Assembly: GCF_032460525.1 (NCBI RefSeq)
Contig: NZ_CP135963.1
Coordinates: 4,030,001-4,094,000, forward strand
DNA from: Geodermatophilus sp. DSM 44513
Lineage (GTDB): Bacteria > Actinomycetota > Actinomycetes > Mycobacteriales > Geodermatophilaceae
Direction: 5' to 3'
DNA: 64,000 bases
The first letter of the stretch is position 1, and every line of letters starts with the position of its first letter. The position numbers were made by a program, and so were the translations under genes. The notes below the pieces were generated by a model. That model did no database searches. It saw nothing but the letters and a program-made list of their open reading frames with translations, and was not told the DNA's origin. Below, in pieces: positions 26,880 to 35,818 of the stretch.

Positions 26880-27711
26880 ATGAGGACCCGGTTCATCACC
26901 GGCGCATCCCGCGGCTTCGGCCGCGAGGTCACGGAGCAGCTCCTGGCCCGCGGCAACCGCGTCGCCGCCACGCTGCGCCGGTCCGAGCAGCTCGCCGACC
27001 TCACCGCGGTGCACGGCGACCGGTTGCGGGTTCGCCGGCTCGACGTCACCGACACCGCCCAGCTGCGGGCCGTGGTTGACGCCGCCTTCGCCGAGCTGGG
27101 ACGGGTCGACGTCGTGGTGTCCAACGTCGGCTACGGGGTGTTCGGCGCGGCCGAGGAGCTCACCGACGACGACCAGATCGACGCACTGCTCGCCACCAAC
27201 CTGACCGCCGCTATCCAGCTGGCGCGGACCGTCGTACCGCACCTGCGCGCCCAGGGCGGCGGGCGGATCCTGCAGGTCTCCAGCATGGGCGCGCACCTCG
27301 GCTTTCCGACCTTCTCGCTCTACCACGCCACCCAATGGGGCATCGAGAGGTTCTACGAGGCTTTCGCCCCCGAAGTGGAGCCCTTCGGCATCCGCACCAC
27401 GCTGGTCGAACCCGGGATGATCCGCACCTCGTTCTACTACGCCGCCGAGCGCACCCCGGTCCACCCGGCCTACGCCGATCACCCGGGGGACGGCCCGCGG
27501 CACGATCCCGGTCGAGAGCATGCCCGGCGACCTGAGCAAGGTCGTCGCAGCCATGATCAACGTTGCGGAGGCCGGCGACCCGCCGCGACGGCTGCTGCTC
27601 GGATCGGACGCCTACCGGCTCGTGCACGCCGCCCCCACCGACCGACTCGCTGCCTACGAGGCGCAGCGCGAGGCGGCGCTGTCCACCGACGTTGACGCCG
27701 CCGCGCGTTGA
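26880..27711 (+). pseudogene. Short-chain dehydrogenase with late frameshift (module 2, SDR-A)
   Basis: ATG 26880 begins MRTRFITGASRGFGREV. The NAG-like motif is SNVGYG and the active site YHATQWGIERFY has Gln in place of the usual Lys of YxxxK. Frame is lost in a run of five G at 27485-27489. The true C-terminus (MPGDLSKVVAAMINVAE to TDVDAAAR) resumes one frame over and ends at 27711. Removing one G restores a protein colinear with the SDR at 2635. The Lys-to-Gln change would be a real loss of function, independent of the frameshift. Confidence 0.8.
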
Positions 27712-27731
27712 AGCGTTGAGAAGAGGAGGTC

Positions 27732-28587
27732 ATGGGCGGAGAGCGATTCCAGGGCAGGATCGTCGTCGTCACCGGCGCCGCCGGACCCTTCGGCAGCGAG
27801 CTCGTTCGGCGGTTCGCCGTCGAGGGAGCAGGCGTCGTGGCCGGAGCCCGCGGGAAGGACCAGGTCGCCGCGCTGGTCGCCGAGATCGGCGGACAACGCG
27901 CTGTCGCCGCGACGCTTGACGTCACCAGCACCAGCGACTGGGCCAGCACCGTCGCGCTCGCCGAGGACACCTTCGGGCCGGTGTCGGTACTGGTCAACAA
28001 CGCGGCCCGCGCGATCCCCGACACCATCGCGCGGCTCGGCGCCAAGCCGCTGCGTGAGGTGCTCGAGACGAACCTCGTCGGTCCCTGACTCGCCATCCGC
28101 GCCGTCGCGCTGTCCATGCGGAGCGGCGGAGGCAGGTCGAGCGTGAACGTCAACTCGACCGCAGGCCTGGCCGCGGTGCCCCCGCTCGCGACCTACGCGA
28201 CGAGCAAGTGGGCGCTGCACGGGCTGACCCGGACCGCCGCCAGGGAACTCGCGCCCGACCACATCCGGGTCAACGGTTTCCACCCGGCGATCGTGGACAC
28301 TCCCCCTGGCCCACGACGAGGACGGCGAGCTGCACGTCGACATGCACACCGCAGCCATACCCCAGCTCGCCACGGTCCCCGAGGTCTGCACCTACATCCT
28401 CTTCCTCGCCTCCGACGACGCCTCGTTCTCCACCAGTACCGAACTGGTGGCAGACGGCGGCTCGATGCCCGGCCCGGTTCAGCCTGCGCCCTTGCCGCTG
28501 CCACCCTGGCGAGCTCACCGACGTACGCGGAAGAGCAGGCCGTACAGCCCCAACACACGCCGTGCCGGCAGTCGCCCGTACCGCTGA
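27732..28587 (+). pseudogene. Short-chain dehydrogenase with nonsense codon and frameshift (module 2, SDR-B)
   Basis: ATG 27732 begins MGGERFQGRIVVVTGAAGPFG; the glycine motif and SVLVNNAARAI are intact. The frame meets TGA near 28087, then continues LAIRAVALSMRSGG with the catalytic YATSKWAL. A second break is a C run at 28302-28306, after which LAHDEDGELHVDMHT to LVADGGSMPGPV continues. This is the counterpart of the SDR at 3549, so the whole A-B pair is duplicated. At least one lesion (TGA) is not a simple run-length change. Unlikely to be functional. Confidence 0.8.
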
Positions 28588-28941
28588 ACCTGGTCGTCAC
28601 CTGCCTCGAAGATCTCGCGAGCACCTCGTTGCTGAGGAGAAGCCGGGACCGTGGGCACCGGTTCACCCGAGGTGGCCGTCGCTGCCAGTTCAGGGTGGGC
28701 CTGCGACCTCGGGTTCAAGCCCCTCGGCCGGTGCTTGTAAGTGCTGCGGAGCTCCGCTCCGGATGCCGATGGCTGGCAAGCTTGCGTAGCAGGTTCTCCA
28801 GCGTGGGGTGCAGGCCGGTGAGCGCCAGGAGCGACGGGTGCTTGCCCGTCGCAGTGGGAGTCGCACACAAGGCGCCAGCCGGACCCCGGTAGCGGGCGAA
28901 CACGATTTTAAGTGCTCCGCGGCAGACGGCGGAAATAGATT
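28588..28941. other. Intergenic stretch at the edge of the secondary-metabolite cluster
   Basis: About 350 bases with no recognisable gene or RNA. Base composition becomes more AT-rich towards the phosphopantetheinyl transferase end, marking the left edge of the foreign-looking block. Confidence 0.45.
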
Positions 28942-29655
28942 TCAAGGCAAGATGTTGTCTAGGAAGACGGGGCGTACGTAGTGCGTAGAAGCCACTGAGA
29001 CGATGGCATCGTCTACATCCATACGTTGAAGGCGCACTCGTTGATTGTTGTCACTCACATATACCTCACCGGTTGGCTCCGGCGCTGCGCGATGTGCTGC
29101 TTCATGGATCAGGTCCGCTAGCCCTCCGGCACCGACTTTCACGAGCGCCTCGGCGCGCGTAATTGTTTCGATACTCGGATTCGACAGTCCAGACGAGCGC
29201 AGGTCACGAACACGCGGACTACGGGCCGAGGCGAGAACATCTACACCAATACGTCCGGGGCCGACGCCGGCGGCGACGACTCCTTGATCGTGGGACCATG
29301 AGACATCAAAGTTGCTGGGATTAGGGATAGCTGGTCGCCCGTGGCGACCTCCACAGACGTCACAGAGCTGGTGGATCTCGTACTCCGTTGCCGGTGCGCC
29401 ATGGAGAAAGCCCATGAGAAGAAGGCCGACCATGCGAGCCGCGGTGAAGTCGTCGCGATCCTGCTTCCTGACGAGTTGACGGCGGCGCGCTTCGTCGGCT
29501 GGGGGCAACAGGCGGTCGTCGACCGCCTCCAGCACCTCATCGCTTCGCGCAACGACGACGAGGGCGCCGGCCGACGCGCGTCCGAGGCTGTCGCGGCGAT
29601 CACCGAGTCGTCGCAAGCGAGTCGTGGAGTATCGGCTGGCCGAAGACGTACTCAA
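28942..29655 (-). CDS. 4'-phosphopantetheinyl transferase (Sfp-type)
   Basis: 237 residues from TTG 29655; a second TTG near 29616 would reduce the 56-base overlap with the CAR gene. Sfp-family features are CDVCGGRHGRPAI, FDVSWSHDQGVVAAGV, the Mg-binding GRIGVDVLA and, weakly, RAEALVKVGAGG in place of WxxKEAxxK. It would transfer phosphopantetheine from CoA to the carrier domain of the CAR encoded directly upstream, a pairing that most CARs require. The weak last motif may mean a narrow or reduced activity. It is the last gene of the regulator-CAR-PPTase operon. Confidence 0.8.
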   Translation of the reverse strand: MSTSSASRYSTTRLRRLGDRRDSLGRASAGALVVVARSDEVLEAVDDRLLPPADEARRRQLVRKQDRDDFTAARMVGLLLMGFLHGAPATEYEIHQLCDVCGGRHGRPAIPNPSNFDVSWSHDQGVVAAGVGPGRIGVDVLASARSPRVRDLRSSGLSNPSIETITRAEALVKVGAGGLADLIHEAAHRAAPEPTGEVYVSDNNQRVRLQRMDVDDAIVSVASTHYVRPVFLDNILP

Positions 29656-32600
29656 GGTCTTCGACGCACTTCATGAGAAAGGCGGAGGTCAAGCTGGAAA
29701 CCGTGACGCGCGATCCTGTGGCGGACAGTGCGGCGGCAAACTCCGAAGACCCGATGAGGGATCCGTACGACGGTTCCTCTGGTCGCGAGAGACCGTCCAG
29801 CAAGGGAAGCACCGAAGCGCGCTTGTCGTCCTCATCGAAAGCATTCAGCGCGGCGGCGAATCGGTGCATCCAGTCACCGTACGACTCGATTCGAGTCAGC
29901 GGCACACCCATGTCGATGAGCCATTTGACCATCCGGTCCAGGGACACGCCGTCGTCAAACGGATTCACCAGGTGGTACGTGGCGAGCGTCTCCCGCTGAC
30001 GTCTAAGCGTCACCGCAGTGATGGCTTGGGCGACGACGTCGACGGGCAACCCGTCGTAGTGCGCACGGTCACCATCGTGACTATAGAAGGACGAAGGGGC
30101 CAAGCCCGTACGGACCAGGCTGTACAGAAGGCGCGTGAAGGTATCCGGGACGTTGATCTGCCCGCGGTAACTTGAGTGAGCCAGGATCATGCTCGCCCGG
30201 AAGACGGTGACAGGGAGGCCGTAACGCTCGTGGGCATCACGCAGGAGCGCCTCGCCCGCCCACTTCGTGGTGGCGTACCCATCTACGATCCCGCCCGTGG
30301 CCTGGACCTCCGGGAGCGCGCGGCGTATGTCCGAGAGCTCATCGAGCGGTGACGAGGCTCCTGTAAGGAGTGCCGTGGCAATGCTCGACATGAACGTCAT
30401 CGGCTTGAGCGAGTCCGTGACGGCCAGCCGGATGACTTCGGCGGTGCCGCTGACGTTTGCGGCGAAGAGTTCTCGGTAGGGCAATGCGTGATTCACCATC
30501 GCCCCGGCGTGCACGATCTCTGTGAGGTCGCCGGCAAGACGTTCCCAGGTCTGGTCGTCCAGTCCCAGCCGAGCCTCGGAGAGGTCTCCGGCGATCACGT
30601 CGAGGTTGGCGCTGAGTTCGTCGAACTCGGCGAGCAGTGAATCCGACGTTGAGAACGCCTTTCGCAGTCGATCCCGGGCGGCGGCATCATTGCTCGCGCG
30701 GATCAAGCACGCCACGCGATGATCGGTTCCCTCGAACTTGCGCAACCATTCGAGACACAGGAACCGCCCGAGATAGCCGCTCGCTCCGGTGATGAGAACC
30801 GACTTGGCTGCCTGCGGTGCCTCAGACGAGCCCGGCGCGGCCAGGTCATCCTTCATGAACCGTGGGAGCGTGAGATCGGTTGCGTGAAGTCGCTGAGGGT
30901 CCGTGCCGTGGATCTCCTCAAAGGAGGCCGAGTCTCGCCCCGACAGCCGTTTGGCATCGATGTACTCGGCCAGGTCCCGGATGTCATAGGACTCGCTGGC
31001 CACCGTATCGACGGACACGCGGATGCCGTAGATTTGTTCAAGAAGCCGGGACAGGTAGACGGCGGTGAGCGAGTCCCCGCCGAGGTTTCGGAATTTGGCA
31101 GTTTCCGCGATGTCCTCAGGATCGCTCTGAAGCGACACGGCGATTGCGCGGCGCAGGGTCGTGACGGTCTCTTCCTCGGCCCCGTGGGAGCGCAGCCAGT
31201 CAAGTAGCTCGTCACGTCCGGACTGGAGCTGCTGATACAACGTCGCCAGTCGCGGTCCGTATTTCTCCGTCAGGCGGGGGCGCACCAGCTTGCGATGGTC
31301 GGAGAGTAGGCCGTTCGATTCGCTGAACGGTTCGAACTCGACGAGGACCGCGCTCGGGATCTCGTAGGAATTCAGGCTCTCGTCAGCGGCCACCTTTCGG
31401 AACTCGTGCAGTATCCGAGTCTGGATGGCCGCTACGTCGTCGGCGAGTTCGGTGCGCAGCTGGTCCGAGGGGACGGCAACACCCACGATCGATGATTCAT
31501 CGCTTTGACCGTAGAGAAAGGTTTGACGAATGGACTTGCTTCCTGCGATGTATGTGGCTTCCAGCGAGGGTAGGGCGACGAACTCCCCTTGCGAGAGCTT
31601 GATGATGGCATTCTTGCGGTCGATGATCCGTACCCGGCCGTCACTGTCCACCGCCGCTATATCGCCCGTTCGGTAGTATCCGTCGTCGGTGAAGATCTCG
31701 CGATTAAGTTCGGGCTGACTGAAGTAGCCCGGGACCGTTGAGGTGCTCTTGACGAGCAGTTCGCCTCTGGCGTCGGGCCGATCGGAGGTGAAGTACCCGA
31801 GCTCTGGAACGTCCTGGAGCTTGTAGTCGATTACCGGTGGACTCAGGAACCTGCCGTCAGCGAGAACCCCGCCAATCTCGGTTGTCCCGTAAAGTTCGTG
31901 CAGCTCGATTCCGAGCAGGGACTCGATGAAGTTCTTGAGCTCTGCCGAGACGGGGGCGGACGTGCAGCTGGCCCATTGAACATTGCCGCCCAGGATGCCT
32001 TTGCGCATCTCCGCGAGCACGCCCGCCGCATCGGCTTTGCTGTCGACCGCTGTGCTGCCTGAGGGTGTCGCTGTGGCGTGGAGCCGGCGCTGGTACTCCT
32101 GATGGAGGAGTTCGCAGACCCGTGGCACCAAGGACAGTTCTGTTGGCCGAGCGAGGCTGAGATCCTCGAAGAAACTCGATAGGTTCGTCGTCGACGCGAA
32201 GTAGGTCACACCGCCGCGAGCCAGCGTGCTCCTCACCGATGAGTGGCCGGCTACGTGACTCATCGGCATGTAGTGGAAGTTCGCGATGTCAGTCTCCTCC
32301 GCGAAGAACTCCGACCAGCCTTCTCCGCCCCACATCTCTGCGACGAGCCGTTCGGTATACATCGCACCCTTGGGTGTGCCCGTGCTGCCGGAGGTGTACA
32401 TGAGCATGGCGAGGTCATCGTCCTTGCCGTTGTGCGTCAGTCCGGACACGTACTCGCCGTTCTCGATGTCGAGGGTCTCCGGCGAGATCGAGATCTGTTG
32501 GGCAAGCGCTTCGACAGCGCGGCGATGCTCTGGCTCGCCGCCGCGGTAGTCGAGGATGATGAGTCGTTCCACGGTCGGGTGACTCGCGAGCAACCGGGCC

Positions 32601-33019
32601 GCGCGTTCGAGCAGTGCGACGGTGGCTGCCAGAGCGCGGGGCTCCGTTTCCGTGATGATCGCGCTCTGCTGTTCGTGTGTACCGCTGGTCTGCAGCGGAA
32701 CCGTGGTGATGCCTGCGAGATTGCAGGCGAAGTCGACTGTGGTGAAGTCAATGCTGGCGAACCCCAGGAGGGCCACCCGGTCCCCCGGCCGGATCGACGA
32801 GTGGTCCTCGTGCTCCCTGGTCTCACCTTGAAGCTGGGCGGCCACCGATCCGACGCGCTTTCCGAGTGCGCTGTAGGTCAGGGTTTCGTAGGCGTCGAGG
32901 ACGCGACCATCCTTGCGGCGTATCTCTTCGCTGGTGCTCGGGATGGGACGTCGCTCTGCCAACGCGGGACGTTCGGCGAAATGATCGAACGCGGACATCA
33001 TTGTGGACTTGAGGCGCAT
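29600..33019 (-). CDS. car: Carboxylic acid reductase (A-PCP-R, stand-alone)
   Basis: 1139 residues, the usual CAR length. The adenylation domain spans about 1-620 (YTSGSTGTPKGAM near 208-220, then ELYGTTEIGG and YRTGDIAAVDSDGRV). The carrier domain has LGGDSLTAVYLSRLL near 646-660. The reductase domain has LITGASGYLGRFL near 735 and the catalytic YATTKWAGEALL near 912. CARs activate a free acid with ATP, load it on the phosphopantetheine arm and reduce it with NADPH to the aldehyde. The start ATG 33019 follows GGAG nine bases upstream, inside the 3' end of the regulator gene. With phzCDE opposite, DHHA or a derivative is the prime substrate candidate. Confidence 0.92.
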   Translation of the reverse strand: MRLKSTMMSAFDHFAERPALAERRPIPSTSEEIRRKDGRVLDAYETLTYSALGKRVGSVAAQLQGETREHEDHSSIRPGDRVALLGFASIDFTTVDFACNLAGITTVPLQTSGTHEQQSAIITETEPRALAATVALLERAARLLASHPTVERLIILDYRGGEPEHRRAVEALAQQISISPETLDIENGEYVSGLTHNGKDDDLAMLMYTSGSTGTPKGAMYTERLVAEMWGGEGWSEFFAEETDIANFHYMPMSHVAGHSSVRSTLARGGVTYFASTTNLSSFFEDLSLARPTELSLVPRVCELLHQEYQRRLHATATPSGSTAVDSKADAAGVLAEMRKGILGGNVQWASCTSAPVSAELKNFIESLLGIELHELYGTTEIGGVLADGRFLSPPVIDYKLQDVPELGYFTSDRPDARGELLVKSTSTVPGYFSQPELNREIFTDDGYYRTGDIAAVDSDGRVRIIDRKNAIIKLSQGEFVALPSLEATYIAGSKSIRQTFLYGQSDESSIVGVAVPSDQLRTELADDVAAIQTRILHEFRKVAADESLNSYEIPSAVLVEFEPFSESNGLLSDHRKLVRPRLTEKYGPRLATLYQQLQSGRDELLDWLRSHGAEEETVTTLRRAIAVSLQSDPEDIAETAKFRNLGGDSLTAVYLSRLLEQIYGIRVSVDTVASESYDIRDLAEYIDAKRLSGRDSASFEEIHGTDPQRLHATDLTLPRFMKDDLAAPGSSEAPQAAKSVLITGASGYLGRFLCLEWLRKFEGTDHRVACLIRASNDAAARDRLRKAFSTSDSLLAEFDELSANLDVIAGDLSEARLGLDDQTWERLAGDLTEIVHAGAMVNHALPYRELFAANVSGTAEVIRLAVTDSLKPMTFMSSIATALLTGASSPLDELSDIRRALPEVQATGGIVDGYATTKWAGEALLRDAHERYGLPVTVFRASMILAHSSYRGQINVPDTFTRLLYSLVRTGLAPSSFYSHDGDRAHYDGLPVDVVAQAITAVTLRRQRETLATYHLVNPFDDGVSLDRMVKWLIDMGVPLTRIESYGDWMHRFAAALNAFDEDDKRASVLPLLDGLSRPEEPSYGSLIGSSEFAAALSATGSRVTVSSLTSAFLMKCVEDLEYVFGQPILHDSLATTR

Positions 33020-33951
33020 AGGTTAGAACTCCATGGAAGACTGTGGTGATTTGGGACTGTCGAGTTCTGGAAGAGCCACCCACCGCTTGTCGACCGAGGG
33101 ACCTGGTGCACGGAGCTGTTTGGGAGGAGGCTGAGCGCGTCCCGCGTCGCGTCGTCGTTCGGCGTGTAGACCTCAAGGCGATGGTCCGGCGACTCCGGTT
33201 GCAGCCAAACCTGATAGTCGACGTCCAAAGCTCCAAGGGTGGGGTGGGAAAGGACCATGTTGCCGACGGCGCAGTCCGCGACGTCACCTTCGGCCCAGAG
33301 ACTTGCGAAGTCGCTACTCTTCATTGAGAGTTCGCCGATGAGTTCGGCTAATCTCGCGTCACGGGGGTACCGACCGGAGGTCAAGCGGAGATAAGCCACG
33401 TGTACGCGGGCAAGTTCTTCCCAATTGCTGTAAAGGTCGCGCGTTAGGGGGTCGAGGAAGAATGACCTTGGAACCGACGGACGACGATGGATATCCATAG
33501 GCGCTTCGAAAGGGATGTGCTCGAAAAGCAATTCGCGTGCAGAGCGATTCCATGCGAGGATGTCGCCGCGACGGCCCAAGACGACGGCCGGAATAGTCTC
33601 ATGCAGGGATTTGTATAAGGAGAGCACCCGCCGATGGGGTTTTTCGGGGGACTCCCGAATCATTCGCGACGGCGAGTGCGAGTTGGCCAAGTTATACAGG
33701 TGCGTTCGTTCAGCGTCGTCGAGTCTCATGACTGAGGCCAGCGCGTCGAGCACCTGCAGCGACGCAGTCCCGGCCTGGTCCTGCTCGATCCTCGTGTAGT
33801 ACCCGACACTGACTCCGGCAAGACGCGCCAGCTCTTCACGACGCAGACCGGGCACCCGTCGGGGCGCGCTTCCAGAAGCTAGGCCGATCGATGCTGGATT
33901 GGTCTTGTCCCGTCTCGTCTTCAGAAAGCTGCCCAGAGTCTCGCCTTTCAT
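32998..33951 (-). CDS. XRE-family regulator with MmyB-like ligand domain
   Basis: 317 residues from ATG 33951. The N-terminal HTH (VPGLRREELARLAGVSVGYYTRI, then EQDQAGTASLQVLDALA) is typical of the MmyB/MLTR group. The C-terminal PAS-like MmyB domain follows (VLGRRGDILAWNRSARELL, then WEELARVHVAYLRLTSGRYP). Such regulators bind a small molecule, often near biosynthetic or reductase genes. The stop lies 22 bases inside the CAR gene, so the two are coupled. It faces the divergent exporter/phzCDE operon and is the likely pathway-specific regulator of both sides. Confidence 0.9.
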   Translation of the reverse strand: MKGETLGSFLKTRRDKTNPASIGLASGSAPRRVPGLRREELARLAGVSVGYYTRIEQDQAGTASLQVLDALASVMRLDDAERTHLYNLANSHSPSRMIRESPEKPHRRVLSLYKSLHETIPAVVLGRRGDILAWNRSARELLFEHIPFEAPMDIHRRPSVPRSFFLDPLTRDLYSNWEELARVHVAYLRLTSGRYPRDARLAELIGELSMKSSDFASLWAEGDVADCAVGNMVLSHPTLGALDVDYQVWLQPESPDHRLEVYTPNDDATRDALSLLPNSSVHQVPRSTSGGWLFQNSTVPNHHSLPWSSNLCASSPQ

Positions 33952-34116
33952 GTCTCTCACGCTACTCGGACTGGTCGGTCTCTGTAGGGGTGAAGGTATC
34001 CCTGTCAGGTGCACCCAGCGCGAGAGTGTGGACGCGAGGATCTGGCCAGACGACGGGACGACGGGCCTCGTTGCCGAGGATGTCCGCGACGCGAGCGCGG
34101 CCCGCCGGGCACGGCT

Positions 34117-34184
34117 GGGTACACCTCTCGCGGATACCCGCGCGCGTTGTACCCACCGCATGAGTACTCAAGGTTGTGGCCTTG
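34117..34184. promoter_or_regulatory. Divergent promoter region with three symmetric elements
   Basis: Between the regulator and exporter starts lie GGGTACA (34117) facing TGTACCC (34148-34154), the perfect 10-bp palindrome TGAGTACTCA at 34161-34170, and CAAGG-TTGTGG-CCTTG at 34169-34184. The palindrome is the best operator candidate for the MmyB-type regulator. Symmetry is seen; function is inferred. Confidence 0.45.
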
Positions 34185-34216
34185 TTGTGCCCTAGCCGGT
34201 CTCCAAGCATGGGGCC

Positions 34217-35719
34217 ATGGATGTAAATCAGCTGACCAGCAGAGACAAAACCGCCTTCGCTCCACCAAGGTCATGGTGGGGATTAATCGCGACCCTCGGC
34301 CCAGTGCTTGTGGTAGCCATGGACGGATCAATTCTTTTCTTGGCGATGCCGAGCATCGATGAGGCGATCCAGCCCACCACGGACCAGAGCCTTTGGATTC
34401 TCGACATTTACGGCTTCGCCGTGGGCTCGCTGCTCATTACCTTCGGCAATCTGGGCGACCGATTCGGCAGAAAGAGGCTCCTCCTCATCGGCGCCACGGT
34501 CTTCGGCGTGGGATCATTGTGCGGAGCCTTCTCTCCTACTCCTGAACTGCTCATTGCTTCCCGTGCACTGATGGGCCTGGGCGGCGCGACACTGCTGCCC
34601 TCGTGCCTCGCCGTCATCAGTGAATTGTTCGAGAACCCTGCTCAGCGGGCCCGGGCGATCGGGATTTTCGCGGCCACATTCGCCGCGGGGTTTGTGATCG
34701 GGCCGATCGTCGGCGGTGTATTGCTGAATCACTTGTGGTGGGGTTCGGTTTTCCTCATCAACATCCCGGTCATCGTTCTGTTCCTGTGCCTAGCGCCCAT
34801 TCTCCTCAAGGAAGTCCACGGATCTCGGCCGGGAAAGATTGACTTGCTCAGCGTCATCCTGTCCGCCGTGGGTCTCCTCCTCGCGATTTATGGGGTGAAG
34901 CACGCTGCCACCTACGGCCTCGACTGGCTGAGCGCCACGCTGATCGTTGTCGGTGTTTTCATCCTCGCCGTGTTCATCCTTCGGCAGAAGCGCCTGGCGT
35001 TGCCGCTGCTTGATATCGCTCTGTTCAAGGAGCACGTCTTCGCAGTCGCGATCTTGACCGGCCTCCTCTCGCTCTTCGTGTGGTCGGCCGCCGCGTACTT
35101 GAGCATGACCTACCTGCAGTCCGTCCTCGGCTTCTCGGTACTCACCGCTGCGGTCCTCGCGGTCCCGGGCGCGATCATCCTCACGCTCTCCAGCGTGCTG
35201 ACCCCGCGCCTCGTCGAACGAGTAGGCGCTCGGAAGGCGCTGATTATCTGCCACTTTTCCATGGCCATGGGCATGCTGCTGCTTCTCTTCACCAATGAGA
35301 CGACGGGGTCAATCTTCTACATCGCCTCGACCGTGGTAGCCGGCGTGGGATTCGGCATCTCCTTCAGCCTCGTCGCCGATACGGCCGTGGGGGCGGTCCC
35401 TGAGTCGCGCGCCGGTGCCGCTGGCGCGATCGCGGAAACCAGCAACGAGCTCGGCAACGCACTCGGCATCGCCTTGCTCGGATCACTCTTGACCGTGATC
35501 TTTCGCGCCACGTATCCCGGCGATGAGACCGGCATCGGCGAAGTCGTGGACGGGCCTGGCGTGGGATCGGCCGCCTTTGAACAGGCGCAATCCGCGTTCC
35601 TTAACGGATTTCACTCCGTCGCCGCCGTCGCGGCAGTCATCTGCATCGGGCTGGGCATCCTCGCCATCCGATGGATTTACAAGCCTTCCGGGGCGCAGCG
35701 CCAGGCGTCGTCGTCCTGA
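34217..35719 (+). CDS. MFS exporter, DHA2 (14-helix) type
   Basis: 500 residues with about 14 hydrophobic helices. The DHA2 signature features are LPSIDEAIQ-like (MPSIDEAIQPTTDQSLW), GDRFGRKRLLLIG and SRALMGLGGATLLPS. This EmrB/QacA-like group exports drugs and natural products by proton antiport. It is first in the plus-strand unit with phzC, phzD and phzE and shares a divergent promoter region with the pathway regulator, so self-resistance or product export is the likely job. Confidence 0.93.
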   Translation: MDVNQLTSRDKTAFAPPRSWWGLIATLGPVLVVAMDGSILFLAMPSIDEAIQPTTDQSLWILDIYGFAVGSLLITFGNLGDRFGRKRLLLIGATVFGVGSLCGAFSPTPELLIASRALMGLGGATLLPSCLAVISELFENPAQRARAIGIFAATFAAGFVIGPIVGGVLLNHLWWGSVFLINIPVIVLFLCLAPILLKEVHGSRPGKIDLLSVILSAVGLLLAIYGVKHAATYGLDWLSATLIVVGVFILAVFILRQKRLALPLLDIALFKEHVFAVAILTGLLSLFVWSAAAYLSMTYLQSVLGFSVLTAAVLAVPGAIILTLSSVLTPRLVERVGARKALIICHFSMAMGMLLLLFTNETTGSIFYIASTVVAGVGFGISFSLVADTAVGAVPESRAGAAGAIAETSNELGNALGIALLGSLLTVIFRATYPGDETGIGEVVDGPGVGSAAFEQAQSAFLNGFHSVAAVAAVICIGLGILAIRWIYKPSGAQRQASSS

Positions 35720-35818
35720 TCGCGGGCGTGGCAGGCCGCTTGCCGCGCGTTCGCGCACCACACCTCGGTAGCAGGCATCGGAACACGCTCCATCACTTTG
35801 CCACTGGAAGGGGATCAA

